From the NCBI GenBank assembly GCA_903772945.1, contig CAICTM010000110.1, positions 1 to 64,000 of the forward strand: a stretch of DNA of 64,000 bases, written 5' to 3'. The translations under genes were made by a program, and so were the position numbers. This stretch comes from Seminavis robusta (taxonomy: Eukaryota > Bacillariophyta > Bacillariophyceae > Naviculales > Naviculaceae). Under the pieces are notes generated by a model. It was not told the origin of the DNA. It worked only from the letters and a program-made list of their open reading frames with translations, and did no database searches. Shown one piece after another: positions 45,158-56,126 of this stretch; the first letter of the stretch is position 1; every line of letters starts with the position of its first letter.

Positions 45158-45762
45158 TAGATTAGACCATTACCAGTACGCGGTACCGGCCAGATGTAAC
45201 CAAACTCCACTCCTCAATATAAACGGGGGTTTAGGCAGATTAGACCATTACGTGGTACTGGTCGGCCAGATGTAACCAAACTCCACTCCTCAATAATGTA
45301 AAGGGTGTTTTTGGTAGATTAGACCATTACGCGGTACCGGCCAGATGTAACCAAACTCCACTCCTCAATATAAACGGGGGTTTAGGTAGATTAGACCATT
45401 ACGCGGTACCGGTCGGCCAGATGTAACCAAACTCCACTCCTCAATATAAATGGGGTTTCGGTAGATTAGACAATTACGCGGTACCGGCCAGATGTAACCA
45501 AACTCCACTCCTCAATATAAACGGGGTTTAGGTAGATTAGACCATTACGCGGTACCGGCCAGATGTAACCAAACTCCACTCCTCAATAAAAAACGGAGGT
45601 TTAGACAGATTAGACCATTACGTGGTACCGGCCAGATGTAACCAAACTCCACTCCTCAATATAAACGGGGTTTAGGTAGATTAGACCATTACGCGGTACC
45701 GGCCAGATGTAACCAACCACTCCTCAATAATATAAACGGTGTTTTTGGTAGATTATTCCATT
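45158..45762. repeat. Tandem array, ~8 units of 71-79 bp
   Basis: The core agattagaccattacgcggtacc...ccagatgtaacc...aactccactcctcaatataa recurs with attagac at about 45161, 45239, 45318, 45390, 45465, 45536, 45609 and 45680. A degenerate ninth start lies near 45751. Units contain the palindromic GGTACC/ACCGG element common in nearby spacers. No coding potential. Confidence 0.9.
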
Positions 45763-45986
45763 ATTCAGTAGCTATCTAAAGCAACTATACATTCTGGGAG
45801 TCCATGGCAGTAAGTATTAGCTATTTGCCTATCAAGTGACAGCTCTTTTTGCTGTTTCTATTTCCGTGGTTGGCGCCACCGGAGGCATCTTGTTTTGATA
45901 GAAGGAGAACCCGTAGAGAATGATTCTGAATGATTTTGTTTATTAGTTTCATTAGCTTGTGATCCTTTCTTTTCTCTCAGAGTTCT

Positions 45987-46474
45987 GGAGCGTTCCTCAA
46001 TCGTGTGTCCCGTTAAATCTGAAAAATAGGGGCGGATTTTTAGAATTAGGGGCGTTTCCTCTTTAGGGGCGGGTTTCGAAAACGCCCCTAATTAATAGGG
46101 GCGGTTTCGGGAATCTGCCCCTAAAATAGGGGCGTTTTGGCGATTTTGGGGCAGGTTTGGAAACTGCCCCTAAATGGAAACGGGACTGAATAGTAAATAC
46201 ATTGAAAACGCCCCTATTTTAGGGGCAGGTTTGGAAAACGGGACTGAATAGTAAATACATTGAAAACGCCCCTATTTTAGGGGCAGGTTTGGAAAACGCC
46301 CCTAATTATTAGGGGCAGTTTCGGGAATCCGCCCCTAAAATAGGGGCGTTTTGGCGATTTAGGGGCAGGTTTGGAAACCACCCCTATGTTTTGTCGTATT
46401 TAGGGGCAGATTCCCCGAAACGCCCCCTATTTTAGGGGCGGATTTAAGATACTGGCACGACTGAGGAACGCTCC
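45987..46474. mobile_element. MITE-like element with inverted ends and AGGGGC palindromes
   Basis: The left end GGAGCGTTCCTCAATCGTG is answered by its reverse complement at the right end (18 of 19 bases). A further TTAAATC match lies inside, giving imperfect inverted ends of about 35 bp. The 488-bp interior is built from about 20 copies of TAGGGGCR(GTTT/GATT) in both orientations. It also contains a tandemly duplicated ~65-bp stretch (gggactgaatagtaaataca) near 46185-46300. No ORF, so non-autonomous. Target-site duplication is not clear by eye. Confidence 0.75.
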
Positions 46475-47702
46475 TGGGGTTATGAATAATATGCTCAAAA
46501 CGAGGAGGAATCGGGAACGACGACCTTCAGAACTATGCACACCTCGAAGCTCTTACACGTTCTTGTCGGCCTCGTTTCGTAGAGTTTCAAGTATGCGCAC
46601 GATGCCTCGCTCGCCGGCCATACGAACGCATTGCCAGCCGCCAATGAAGGAATTGCGGGTACGACGCGGCCTCCGGTTTGCCAGTGCTTCCAATGCGGGC
46701 TAAACTCGTTCGTCCTATCGATCAGTAGAGAGCGGCAAATCGTCTTGGGAATTGTTTCGAGCTCGTAAGCCGCAGAACGATCACAATCCTGTCCCGGAGA
46801 AGGATGATTATAGCCACATGATCATGCATTGACTCTTGGACACCGCTTGTCTCCGCCTCAACTGAATTCAAAGCGTGAACAGCTCAGATCCAGCCCAGGA
46901 GTTACTTTTCCACAATACGACAATCTTACCGTATTCAGCCAGCTCAATTGCCAGGATCCGCATAGTCAAACACAAGATTTGCCACCTCCACAATCTCGTC
47001 GCGGGAAGTCATCATGCTCGTACTCCACACGTCGCCCGCCCGGAGAACGACGTACCGGTAGGTTCCTCTGGCCTGCAAAAGCAGCCACGGGGGTGATGTT
47101 GTCTCCGACCATGAATCCTAGATAAAAGGCGACAACCAACTTGAATACAGTATGCTCTTGGTTGAGAATTGAAACTGATCATGGCTGGCTCCTGTTGGTT
47201 GGCTACGGATAGGTGGACACAAGAAACGAATCTTAAGTCTACGTCGTCTCAACTGACTTGTAAGAGCACAAAACCAAAAGAGTCCAAGCGAAGTCAAAAA
47301 AGGCTCTCTGTTACTAGCCGCCACCCACTTGGGAGTCCCAAAGCTCACCGAGAGTTCCTCTATCACCACATGGCTGCTTTGAGGCCAGCTCCTTGGAGGG
47401 CTCAAGCACGTCACCTAATCGCGGTCATGACTCGTCAGTGGCTCGACTCTGACCAGCTTGATGGATGGAACGCACTCCTACGGTAAGCTAAACGAGGATC
47501 TTTCTATCAATAGTTGGACTATAGCACCATTACCGAAGAACCGCATCCTCCCATCAGGTTGGTTCCTTCCGCCCATCCACCTACTCTAAACCCCCCCTTT
47601 GTAGGTCTACCAGCTAGCTAGCCTTTTCATTACAGTGTACTATCGTGCCGTTGGTAACTTCCACCACAAGTTGAGTTGTTTGGCACGTTCTCTTTGAGCC
47701 CA
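46475..47702. other. Spacer without recognisable gene
   Basis: 1.2 kb between the palindromic element and the FkbM-A stop. Short ORFs (longest about 105 codons, 47169-47486 plus) show no domain. GCTAGCTAGC at about 47610. Confidence 0.5.
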
Positions 47703-48866
47703 TTAAATGATTAGATCCGTCTTGGCATCAATATCATTCGTATTACCAATCTTCTCCTTACTAAAATCAACGAGTTTGTCGGGTCCAATCCATCCTCCCA
47801 CCTTGTAGAGTTCGTATCCACTTCGAAACAAGAGTTTCAGTGCCACCTTGTTGATGCCAATGGCATCTTTCATGTCTTTTCCCGTGGGTGCCACTGAAAT
47901 TTCCATGAAAACATGCCGAACGAGTTTGGCCTGCAATAGGACACTGGCTCCTTCAATGACAAAGGGATCCAATCCTTCCACGTCCACCTTTAAGATGGCA
48001 ATATCCGGACGTGATTCAAACCATCCCCGTGTTCGTGCCAATTGATCCAAATTAATGACACGGGTCCCCTTGTCGTCGGCATTGGCACTGCGTCGGACAA
48101 ATCGTCCTTGTCCAGGATTGTTGGGATGGGCTTTGAAATTAAAATACCCTGGGTCTTTGCCGACGCCGTAATCGTACAAATTCACGTGCGATTCTTGGGC
48201 AAACGCTGCTGGGGTGTTTTCTTCAAATTCCGATGTCCATTGATTGAGTTGGAGGGATTCGCAAAAGCGGAGACGATTCTTGTCGTTGGGTTCAAAGGCA
48301 TCGACAATGACGGGACCATTGGCGGCTGACAGGTGCGTAAAGAAACCAATATTCCCACCAACATCAATCACTCGTTGGGGACGTGTAGCTTTGGGATCAT
48401 TGAGGACTTCGATGAAGGCCGCCGTGACGGCTTTTTCGTAGTAATCTCGCTTGTCCATAATGACCCATCTTGTGTGATCGAATTCTTGGCTGTGCAATGA
48501 AATAAAGAAATTGGGATGATGGTCATTGCCCCGTGGGACTTGAGCAGCATGGACGACACCCTTGTTAGGATCGTCCAGTTTTCCGGCAAGGTGTTGCTTC
48601 AAATAGCCAGGGCAATCAACGGGAATCATGTCGCCGGGGTCTCGTAATTTTTGCTTGGTATCAGACTTGTGTAGATTGAGTAAGGACTGTCGATGTTCCG
48701 GTTGATAGCTGTTGTGACTGGAATTATAGAGATGAAAGACCCCCGATAATCCCAACAGACCCAAGGCTACCATCACCGCAACAGGATGCAGCGAATATTC
48801 ACTCTGCAACCTTCCCAAGAAGTTGCCATTTCTGTGCGAACCGTTTCTGGTCAATGGTCTTGCCAT
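47703..48866 (-). CDS. FkbM-family methyltransferase, membrane anchored (copy A)
   Basis: 387 aa, one exon, ATG at 48866. A short basic N-terminus precedes one membrane segment (VAVMVALGLLGLSGVFHLY, about 29-47), so a type II Golgi/ER membrane protein is likely. The catalytic part has the SAM-binding VIDVGGNIGFFTHLSA (motif I), DAFEPN (motif II) and the FkbM-typical ILKVDVEGLDPFVIEGA...VFMEIS. FkbM enzymes O-methylate sugars and other hydroxyl groups; the acceptor here is unknown. It is a close paralogue of the plus-strand gene at 51.2 kb. The two are inverted relative to each other and flank a DUF1295 gene. Promoter region shared with that gene. Confidence 0.88.
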   Translation of the reverse strand: MARPLTRNGSHRNGNFLGRLQSEYSLHPVAVMVALGLLGLSGVFHLYNSSHNSYQPEHRQSLLNLHKSDTKQKLRDPGDMIPVDCPGYLKQHLAGKLDDPNKGVVHAAQVPRGNDHHPNFFISLHSQEFDHTRWVIMDKRDYYEKAVTAAFIEVLNDPKATRPQRVIDVGGNIGFFTHLSAANGPVIVDAFEPNDKNRLRFCESLQLNQWTSEFEENTPAAFAQESHVNLYDYGVGKDPGYFNFKAHPNNPGQGRFVRRSANADDKGTRVINLDQLARTRGWFESRPDIAILKVDVEGLDPFVIEGASVLLQAKLVRHVFMEISVAPTGKDMKDAIGINKVALKLLFRSGYELYKVGGWIGPDKLVDFSKEKIGNTNDIDAKTDLII

Positions 48867-49505
48867 AATGAGGGAAATATATATAGTTGTCTTGGGGTAT
48901 ATAGAATGACTAGTGGATGGATTTGTGGGGTAGCTCTGAGAAGACCTGGTCAAATAGATCTTTCCAATGGATGACCAACGGTAGCAATGGCTGCGCCTTG
49001 AAGTGTGATCAGCAGCTCTTCTGTGGTTGCTTTTGCTTGCTTTGAGGTTGGAGGCGTGCCTTTGGACGTTGTTCTGAAATGTATTTGGAGAAAAAAGAAA
49101 AAGTCATTATTTGGCCGATTACTCAGTTTATTGGCCACTCTACGCTAAGTAACCTCTTCAATAGAAGCGCCGCAAAATGTTAGAAATTTGGTGTCACAAA
49201 ACGGTACACAAGATCCATCGATGACTGCACTCACTGTTCCCGCAGACTAAAGACCCAGATGTTGGCACCTGGCAATGGTGTCTTTGGGACCGTCGGATCT
49301 TTTCCCGTTCGCGAGTGCACGCGACGAACTTGATCATTATCATCTATCTTGTTTCTTGACAAAGATACATGTAGATCTAATCGAAGTCAACCACCATCAT
49401 GACAAGCAGACCTGCAACAACGCAACAACCACAAAAGCACTCAAAGGAGAACGAGAAAGCAAGAGTTTCAGATACCTTTTCACAGAATAGAATCGACGAA
49501 ACAAG
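48867..49505. other. Divergent promoter region, FkbM-A / DUF1295-A
   Basis: 640 bp between divergent start codons. No repeats or ORFs of note. Confidence 0.5.
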
Positions 49506-50533
49506 ATGACAGAATGCAGTATTGGTCACCTGATGTGGGAAGGAATGACTACTTCCGGTACAGGACTGGCCAATGCATGGAATACCTGTCTCTTTTTCAT
49601 TGGGTATGTTGTCATGCCAAGAGAAATCCAGTGCCAGTTGTCTCGTGGTCTCACTCTGTTCTGGCATACTTATGGTGCAGTCTGACCTATGCTGTCTCAT
49701 TATTGTCGGGCAATTATTCTCAAACAGACAAGCTGTGGAGCATTACTCCATGGGTTTACGCTGGGATCTTGGTCAATGATACCCGCACACTCCTAATGGC
49801 CTTTGTGGCAACTGCATGGGGTCTCCGGATGACCTACAACTTCAGTCGCCGTGGAGGGTATACATGGCCACCATGGTTGGGAGAAGAAGACTACCGATGG
49901 GCAATACTGAAACGAGGGGACTACATTGCTGCGCTCAAGAATCCATTTGTGTGGCACATTTTCAACTTTGTCTTTATCAGTTTCTACCAAAATGTACTCC
50001 TCTTCTTGATTGCCGTGCCATCCATGGTGGCACATTTGGTGGCCAGTAATGAGGAGTGTTTTGGTAACAATCACCCACTCAACTTTTGGGACATAGTGGC
50101 AGCAGTGCTCTATCTGGCATTCTTATTGTTGGAATCTCTTGCTGACAATGCTCAGTATGCCTTTCAGACTGAAAAATATCGCTGCAAAAATGCTGGAGAA
50201 CCCTTGGAAGGCGAATACAAGGATGGCTTTTTGCAGTCTGGTCTTTTTGCCATTTGCCGAAAACCAAACTATGCAGCCGAACAAGCCATGTGGTGTACCT
50301 ACTACCTCTTTTCAGTTGCAGCCTTGTGGCCAGTGGAATCACTGAGTTGGACATCGAAGTGGTTCAATGCATCAATTGTGGGTTGTCTCCTCTTGATGTC
50401 CCTGTTTCAGGGATCGGGACGGATGACAGAATATGTTACAATTTCCAAATATCCCTCCTATGTGGAATATCAAAAGCAGGTACCACTCTATTTGCCCAAT
50501 CTGCTGGGTAGCAGTAAGAGTAAATCCACGTAA
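49506..50533 (+). CDS. DUF1295 / steroid-5-alpha-reductase-like membrane protein (copy A)
   Basis: Two exons, 49506-49603 and 49681-50533 (316 aa), with a 77-bp intron (GTATGT...GCAG). The first exon (MTECSIGHLMWEG...TCLFFIG) is in a different frame from the ORF that overlaps it, and matches exon 1 of copy B, which fixes the start. Several membrane helices are visible. The family signature is present: the RxGGYxWPPWxGEEDYRW region, LADNAQYAFQTEKYR, and the C-terminal SGRMTEYVTISKYPSYVEYQKQVPLYLPN. Relatives reduce double bonds with NADPH in lipids or sterols, but DUF1295 proteins mostly lack assigned substrates. Located in the ER by family analogy. Confidence 0.88.
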
Positions 50534-51173
50534 ATGATCCTAAGCACAGTTAGTCTACGGTTGCTTTTGAAGATTTCAGCTAGCCACCATGATCGACTGA
50601 TTAGCCACCAAGCTGACCTCGGTTGCCCAATAATCATTAGAAGAACCGTTGCAGATAGCATGGTACCAGATGGAGCATCGTGCAAAGCTGATTCAATCAT
50701 TCCAGAAATACTACTAGCTAGTAAGCAAAAGGAGGTGGCTGTGTGGTTGCATTCGAAGAGATTCAGCATTCGTTTTCTTTCTACGAAGCTCAGTTGCAAA
50801 ACAGCTCAACAAGCTTCTATTGGGAAACCAGAACAAGCATGTCATTTGCAAAACCAAAGCCGCACAAAAAACGGCTTGGACGGTCATCTTCATCTTTTCC
50901 ACTCAAAGTTTCCGAACAATAATGTCCAACATCATGAGACGGTGCGCCATTGGCATGCCTCCAACCTGAAAACAAGCAAAAGCAATCACAAAAGAACGGA
51001 TAAGGGGTTTAGAATAAGGAGGTTATTCACAGAAGCACTGCTGATCAATCAAGGCGCAGCCATCGTTTATTGCTACCTTGGGCCAAGATCTCTCTGACCA
51101 GGAATATCAGACTACCCTACGAATCGAATCCTTCCATCAGTCATTGTATACCTCAAGACAACCTTTCTTCATT
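50534..51173. other. Spacer, DUF1295-A to FkbM-B
   Basis: 640 bp with the FkbM-B promoter. A 187-codon ORF at 50534-51097 begins immediately after the DUF1295-A stop but shows no domain and is probably chance. Confidence 0.5.
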
Positions 51174-52469
51174 ATGCCACGACTATTGTCCATAAATGGT
51201 TCACCCAGACATGGGTCGCCCAGACACGGTTCACCCAGAAAAGGCAACCTCTTGGGAAAGTTGCAGAGTGCTTATTCACTGCATCCCATGGTGGTGATGG
51301 TAGCCTTGGGTCTGTTTGGCTTAACGGGAGTCTTTCATTTCTATCAATCCGGCGACAACAGCCATCACCCCGAACATCGACAAACCTTACTCCATCTACA
51401 ACAGTCTCCTCCACAACAGTCTACTCCACAACCGTCTACTCCTAATACCAATCCAAAATTACGAGATCCCGGCGACATGATTCCCATGGATTGCCCCGCC
51501 TATTTGAAGCAACACATTGATGGCAAACTGGACGATCCGAATGAGGGTGTCGTCCATGCCGCTCAAGTTCCACGCGGCAATGACCATCATCCCAATTTCT
51601 TTGTTTCGTTGCACACCAAAGCATTTGATTACACCCGATGGATCATTATGGACAAGCGAGATTACTATGAAAAAGCCCTCACAGCGGCCTTCATTGAAGT
51701 CCTCAATGATCCCACCACCACACGACCCCAGCGCGTCATTGATGTCGGAGGGAATATTGGGTTCTTTACGCACTTGTCGGCGGCCAATGGTCCCGTCATT
51801 GTCGATGCCTTTGAACCCAACGGAAAGAATCGGCTCCGATTTTGCGAATCCCTCCATCTCAATAGATGGACGTCAGAATTTGAGGAAACCAACCCGGCAG
51901 CATTTGCCCAACAATCGCACGTGAACCTCTATGATTATGGTGTCAGCAAAGATCCGGGCTATCTCAATTTCAGACAGCACAGCAATCCCGGAATGGGACG
52001 TTTTGTCCGGCGCAATGCCAATGATGAGGGCAAGGGGACCCGTGTCATTAATCTGGATCAATTGGCACGAACACGGGGATGGTTTGAATCGCGTACGGAT
52101 ATTGCCATATTAAAGGTGGATGTGGAAGGATTCGATCCTTTTGTCATTGAAGGAGCAAGTGCCCTCTTGCAGGCCAAACTCATTCGGCACGTTTTCATGG
52201 AAATATCTGTGCAACCGGCGGGACAAGATGCGAAGGATGCCATTGATGCCAACAAGGTGGCAATCAAGCTCTTGTTTCAAAGTGGATACGAACTCTACAA
52301 GATGGGAGGATGGAATGGACCTGACAGACTGGTTGATTTTAGTAAGGAGACTTTTATCCTCAATAGGAATGATGAGGATGCCAAGACGGATCGAATCATT
52401 GAATGGGCTCAAAGAGAACGTGCCAAACAACTCAACTTGTGGTGGAGATTACCCACAGCACGAAAGTAG
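51174..52469 (+). CDS. FkbM-family methyltransferase, membrane anchored (copy B)
   Basis: 431 aa, one exon, ATG at 51174 (MPRLLSINGS). Next to copy A it has an expanded N-terminus with a PRHGS repeat (three units). Its stem contains a QSPPQQSTPQPSTPN linker, and its C-terminus is longer (IIEWAQRERAKQLNLWWRL). Membrane segment VVMVALGLFGLTGVFHFY. The catalytic motifs are unchanged: VIDVGGNIGFFTHLSA, DAFEPN and ILKVDVEGFDPFVIEGA. Protein identity with copy A is high over the catalytic domain (by eye roughly 80%). The expanded linkers are the main difference. Acceptor unknown. Confidence 0.88.
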   Translation: MPRLLSINGSPRHGSPRHGSPRKGNLLGKLQSAYSLHPMVVMVALGLFGLTGVFHFYQSGDNSHHPEHRQTLLHLQQSPPQQSTPQPSTPNTNPKLRDPGDMIPMDCPAYLKQHIDGKLDDPNEGVVHAAQVPRGNDHHPNFFVSLHTKAFDYTRWIIMDKRDYYEKALTAAFIEVLNDPTTTRPQRVIDVGGNIGFFTHLSAANGPVIVDAFEPNGKNRLRFCESLHLNRWTSEFEETNPAAFAQQSHVNLYDYGVSKDPGYLNFRQHSNPGMGRFVRRNANDEGKGTRVINLDQLARTRGWFESRTDIAILKVDVEGFDPFVIEGASALLQAKLIRHVFMEISVQPAGQDAKDAIDANKVAIKLLFQSGYELYKMGGWNGPDRLVDFSKETFILNRNDEDAKTDRIIEWAQRERAKQLNLWWRLPTARK

Positions 52470-53323
52470 ATCGAATTGTGGGAGTCATTTCGATATGTGT
52501 GCGGTTATGAACAGGCTACCGGTAGCTAGATCGACGTACGGTAGGTACATATCCTATATAGATAGGCGAGACCCAGGTCTCCCTCCAGAATGGATCGCAC
52601 GAGGATGAGCTGAGGCTCTTCGTTTCCTTGTAGATGGGAGTCATTCTCCAATGTGCAAGCTGACTTCCGAACGGTGGCGACATCCGGCTAGCGGCGCTCG
52701 AGCTGTCTACAGCTGTAGCAAGACCTCAACACAAAAGTCATGTTGATGTTGTCACTGCTGCTGTCATTGGACACCATGGAGTGGATGTCAATGAGGGAAG
52801 CACCGTTATCCTTGCTCAGAATCTGATTATCAACCGAGAACTGGGATATTGATTGCACTGGTGCTTGTTTGGTGAGGTGGCCCAGAAACAAGAAAGAAGA
52901 TGAGATAGCAGCCTCCCTATTGTTGCACCTGATCCCACGGAGCCTAGCTTGTCCCGAATGCTGCCTCTTCATTGCCTTAGACAGATAACTTTCTATTCTA
53001 CAACCTCCTCCATCTTAGTAGTTTTGTTGTAACCTCCCCTCTCTAGCTAGTCCCCGTACAAGTGGAGATCAAGGAAGTCCTGTCATTGTGAGTTTGCGAC
53101 GCTCAATTAAAATATCTCTGACCTTTCCTCCCCTCTGGACCAAGGGGGGCAATGGGCGGGGGGCTACGCTAAACTTAGACGCGAAGGGCAGCAAGAATGC
53201 GCATGCCGGGCAGATCTCGTCGAAGATCCCACAATGGCTACGACTGTACCACCGCCTGCCGCCGCCTTTTGACGAAGTATCCCGACCATACTATTTATTC
53301 ATTAAAGGAACCCCAGCACGAAG
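52470..53323. other. Spacer upstream of MYND gene
   Basis: About 0.85 kb. A 94-codon ATG ORF on the minus strand (52688-52972) has no recognisable domain and is unsupported. GCTACCGGTAGC palindrome at about 52515. Confidence 0.45.
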
Positions 53324-55849
53324 ATGTTCCCAGCGACCCTTCCCTCACCCCTCCAGAGAGCTAGAGAATCTGTGGCATCAGCACTCATCAGCGCAGATCT
53401 AGAAGATGAAGCACAAGAAATTGCCTACGATGCCATGGAAGTGACGGATAACCCAGCCGCCAAGATTCGCTTAGTGGAGGAGGCTTTGGCTGTATACCCC
53501 TTGAGCACCGAGGCCTGGAGTGTACTGGGGTGTCACTATCTGGATTCCAGAAAACCGTACCTGGCGCTGATTTGCTTTGAAACGGCCGTGACAGCAGCAC
53601 GGCGAATTGATCCTTCTTGTGGCATCGACAGGACAGAACCACTGGAGTGGGGGTATATTGAGAACCGACCCTACTTACGGGCCATGCGAGGTCTCGCAAA
53701 AACGTATCTTGCGACTGGAGACTTGCACAGGGCAATTGAAACAGCTGAGCTGCTCTCTCGTTGGAAAAACACTGCCTTGGACAGTTCTCTGTGTGGGTGG
53801 TATTTGAGGGCGGGAAGGCTGGGTGATGCCGAGCGATTTATCCAAGCCCTTAAGAAAGAAACTAGATACCAGGATTGTGGTATAGACTACTCTCGAGTGC
53901 TGCTCAAATATCATAATGTGCAGTGCGGAAGAGCAGAGGCATCAGAGCTCTTTCAGGCATTGAAACAAGCTTTGAAGTCAAATCCCTATGCGCCTGATCT
54001 CCTTTTGGCTCCAGAATCTCCGCTGGAAACCCCCTCTTCCTATGGAGGAGGTGACGAGAGAGAGGCAATCCTGTATGCATTTGATAACCACACGGTATGG
54101 AGGTCATTTCCGGGAGCGTTGGACTGGTTGGCCGAAAGCAAATCTCGCCATGGGGACAAGCCAGATGAACCGACTCTGATTCAATTGCTGCGGGGCAAGC
54201 AGCCAGTGTTTCTGTGCCTATCGGACGGAAGAGCCTTTCCAGCAACCCAAAATCGCGATTGCATGAGAGGAAGAGCCCTTCCTGATTTTCGAGTTCCTCC
54301 ACAAGTCACGGCCCGCCACACCAATGGTGGTGACATTTGCGTTCAAAATCATGACACATCCAGCGACGATTGGGTCAGTTTCCGGTACACTGATCTTGCA
54401 GGGGTGCCATTTTGGAACGTGCTGCTTACAGCAACCTTGGAAGAGGAGGAAACGAAAGAAGAAGAGGTCTCTCCACCAGGGACACCAAAATGTTGGTTCT
54501 GCTCTGCCCCCGAAACCCCCGACAAAAAGCACAAACGCTGCTCTGTTTGTAGTATGGCAATGTACTGCTCACGAGAATGTCAAACAAAGGACTGGAAACG
54601 AAAGCACAGGAAGGAATGTAAACGGATCAAGGAGAGCAAGATTTGGGGAGAGTTGGACACTCAAACACTTTCCGTTATTACAAGCTACCTGAATCTCAAG
54701 GAAAAGGCAGTGGTCTCTACACTCAATAAGGCATGGCTAGAGGCATCAACCTGTGATAAATCTGTGTCGATTGATCCTGATGTGGTTGGTGCCAATTTGG
54801 ATGCTGTCCTGGGTTTTGTGGGAAGAAGATTTCGCAATCTACTTGACGTCGACATTCACATCGAGCAACACCACTTCCTCACCGAAGAAAACGCCGTCTT
54901 TGGCGAACAAGTCGAGCCGTTACTTCTTCAAGGTAGCTCCCTAAGTTCCTTCTTTGACGACTGTCCTCCTTTGCGCTCCTTCAGTCTTTGTTTCCCGCAG
55001 TGTGTCGAGAATCACTCGTCACGGATTCTAGTCCAAGAGAGGGGACTTGAGTCTTTACCCAGGCAGACATCATTGCGGTCTCTGACTCTCTTTTGTGCCT
55101 ACTTTAACAACCTTCTGTGCTTCGCTCAATTTTTGACACCTTTGACCAACCTCAGGCACCTCGCAATTGGATACACTGTTTTTGATGAAGCTGCATACCA
55201 AGGCGGAGAAGAAACATGGTATCGGTACACACCATGGCAATCTGGGTCAGATCTTTTGGTTGTCATTGGAGGGATGACAAACTTGCGCAGCCTCTTGATT
55301 GACGATCATCGGCTCACAGACCTTGACTTGCGCCAATTAATCCCTATTTTCCCGGGGCTGAGCGTTTTAAGCTTGGGTGGTCAGTTTGGAGACAGCCCGC
55401 CAGCTCTGGTGTCCCTTACGGACTCTTCTCTCGAGCTCATCGGTGCACACTGCCCACACCTTCAACGACTTGACGTGAGCTTTAATCGACGCCTTACAAG
55501 CGATGGAATTCGGGAGCTTGTCAAGGCATGCCCCCTTAGAGAGCTATGTGCTTACGAGACTGGCCTATCTGCAGCTGACATGGTTGATTTGGTGGAGCTT
55601 TGTCCTACTCTTCGGTTGGTGAGATTTGGGAATATGGCCCCCATGATATCCAAAGAGGACGAGAAGCACCTCCGAAAGGCAACAGTAGCTTCTGGTGGAC
55701 GAGTGGTTTTCTCCGTTCCAAAATGTTATGAGCCTACATTTGACCGGAAGTTGATGGCCCGTCACGAAGAGGCTGTTGAAGCACTTAAAAAGCTTGAAGC
55801 AACCGAATCCAATGGCTGGAATGAATGGGAGGATTGGCCACTGGAATGA
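53324..55849 (+). CDS. TPR/MYND-finger/LRR protein
   Basis: 841 aa, one exon, ATG at 53324. The N-terminal ~200 residues look like helical TPR-type repeats (AWSVLGCHYLDSRKPYLALICFETAV; GLAKTYLATGDLHRAIETAELL). A MYND zinc finger follows at about 390-430, with all Cys/His ligands visible (CWFCSAPE, CSVCSMAMYCSRECQ, KHRKEC). Next is a possible F-box-like helix (LDTQTLSVITSYLNLKEKAVVSTLNKAWLEA). A C-terminal series of leucine-rich repeats of the AMN1/cysteine-containing type completes it (LIGAHCPHLQRLDVSFNRRLTSDGIRELVKACP). Such combinations act as protein-interaction adaptors, possibly in ubiquitin ligases; that is inference. No SET domain, so it is not a SMYD methyltransferase. Confidence 0.85.
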   Translation: MFPATLPSPLQRARESVASALISADLEDEAQEIAYDAMEVTDNPAAKIRLVEEALAVYPLSTEAWSVLGCHYLDSRKPYLALICFETAVTAARRIDPSCGIDRTEPLEWGYIENRPYLRAMRGLAKTYLATGDLHRAIETAELLSRWKNTALDSSLCGWYLRAGRLGDAERFIQALKKETRYQDCGIDYSRVLLKYHNVQCGRAEASELFQALKQALKSNPYAPDLLLAPESPLETPSSYGGGDEREAILYAFDNHTVWRSFPGALDWLAESKSRHGDKPDEPTLIQLLRGKQPVFLCLSDGRAFPATQNRDCMRGRALPDFRVPPQVTARHTNGGDICVQNHDTSSDDWVSFRYTDLAGVPFWNVLLTATLEEEETKEEEVSPPGTPKCWFCSAPETPDKKHKRCSVCSMAMYCSRECQTKDWKRKHRKECKRIKESKIWGELDTQTLSVITSYLNLKEKAVVSTLNKAWLEASTCDKSVSIDPDVVGANLDAVLGFVGRRFRNLLDVDIHIEQHHFLTEENAVFGEQVEPLLLQGSSLSSFFDDCPPLRSFSLCFPQCVENHSSRILVQERGLESLPRQTSLRSLTLFCAYFNNLLCFAQFLTPLTNLRHLAIGYTVFDEAAYQGGEETWYRYTPWQSGSDLLVVIGGMTNLRSLLIDDHRLTDLDLRQLIPIFPGLSVLSLGGQFGDSPPALVSLTDSSLELIGAHCPHLQRLDVSFNRRLTSDGIRELVKACPLRELCAYETGLSAADMVDLVELCPTLRLVRFGNMAPMISKEDEKHLRKATVASGGRVVFSVPKCYEPTFDRKLMARHEEAVEALKKLEATESNGWNEWEDWPLE

Positions 55850-56126
55850 TTGATGTAATGAGTTTGAAATCAATCAAAAGGAAACGATGTAGGAACGGCC
55901 TTCAGGAGCCCAGTGAGCAGTTGTCTCAATCATCTTCACTGCCACAGCTGCACAGTATGCCAAAAACCAGTACCTGGTAACTAGAAACACTATTCTTATG
56001 AATTATGATCTTGTATCAAGCAGCGGCCCCATACATCTGTGGTACGAACGACATGGGCTTGTCACAAGCAAGGACAGGTACGGTATAGTGAATACTTCGA
56101 GCATTGCTGGTTGTTGGTGTCATCTA

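Noticed and set aside
45158-45762. Regular repeats that might be a CRISPR array
   Set aside because: Units are contiguous and similar along their whole length with no unique spacers; the genome is eukaryotic.
50534-51097. 187-codon ORF starting right after the DUF1295-A stop
   Set aside because: No recognisable domain; lies in the FkbM-B promoter region and ends in its 5' side; likely chance.
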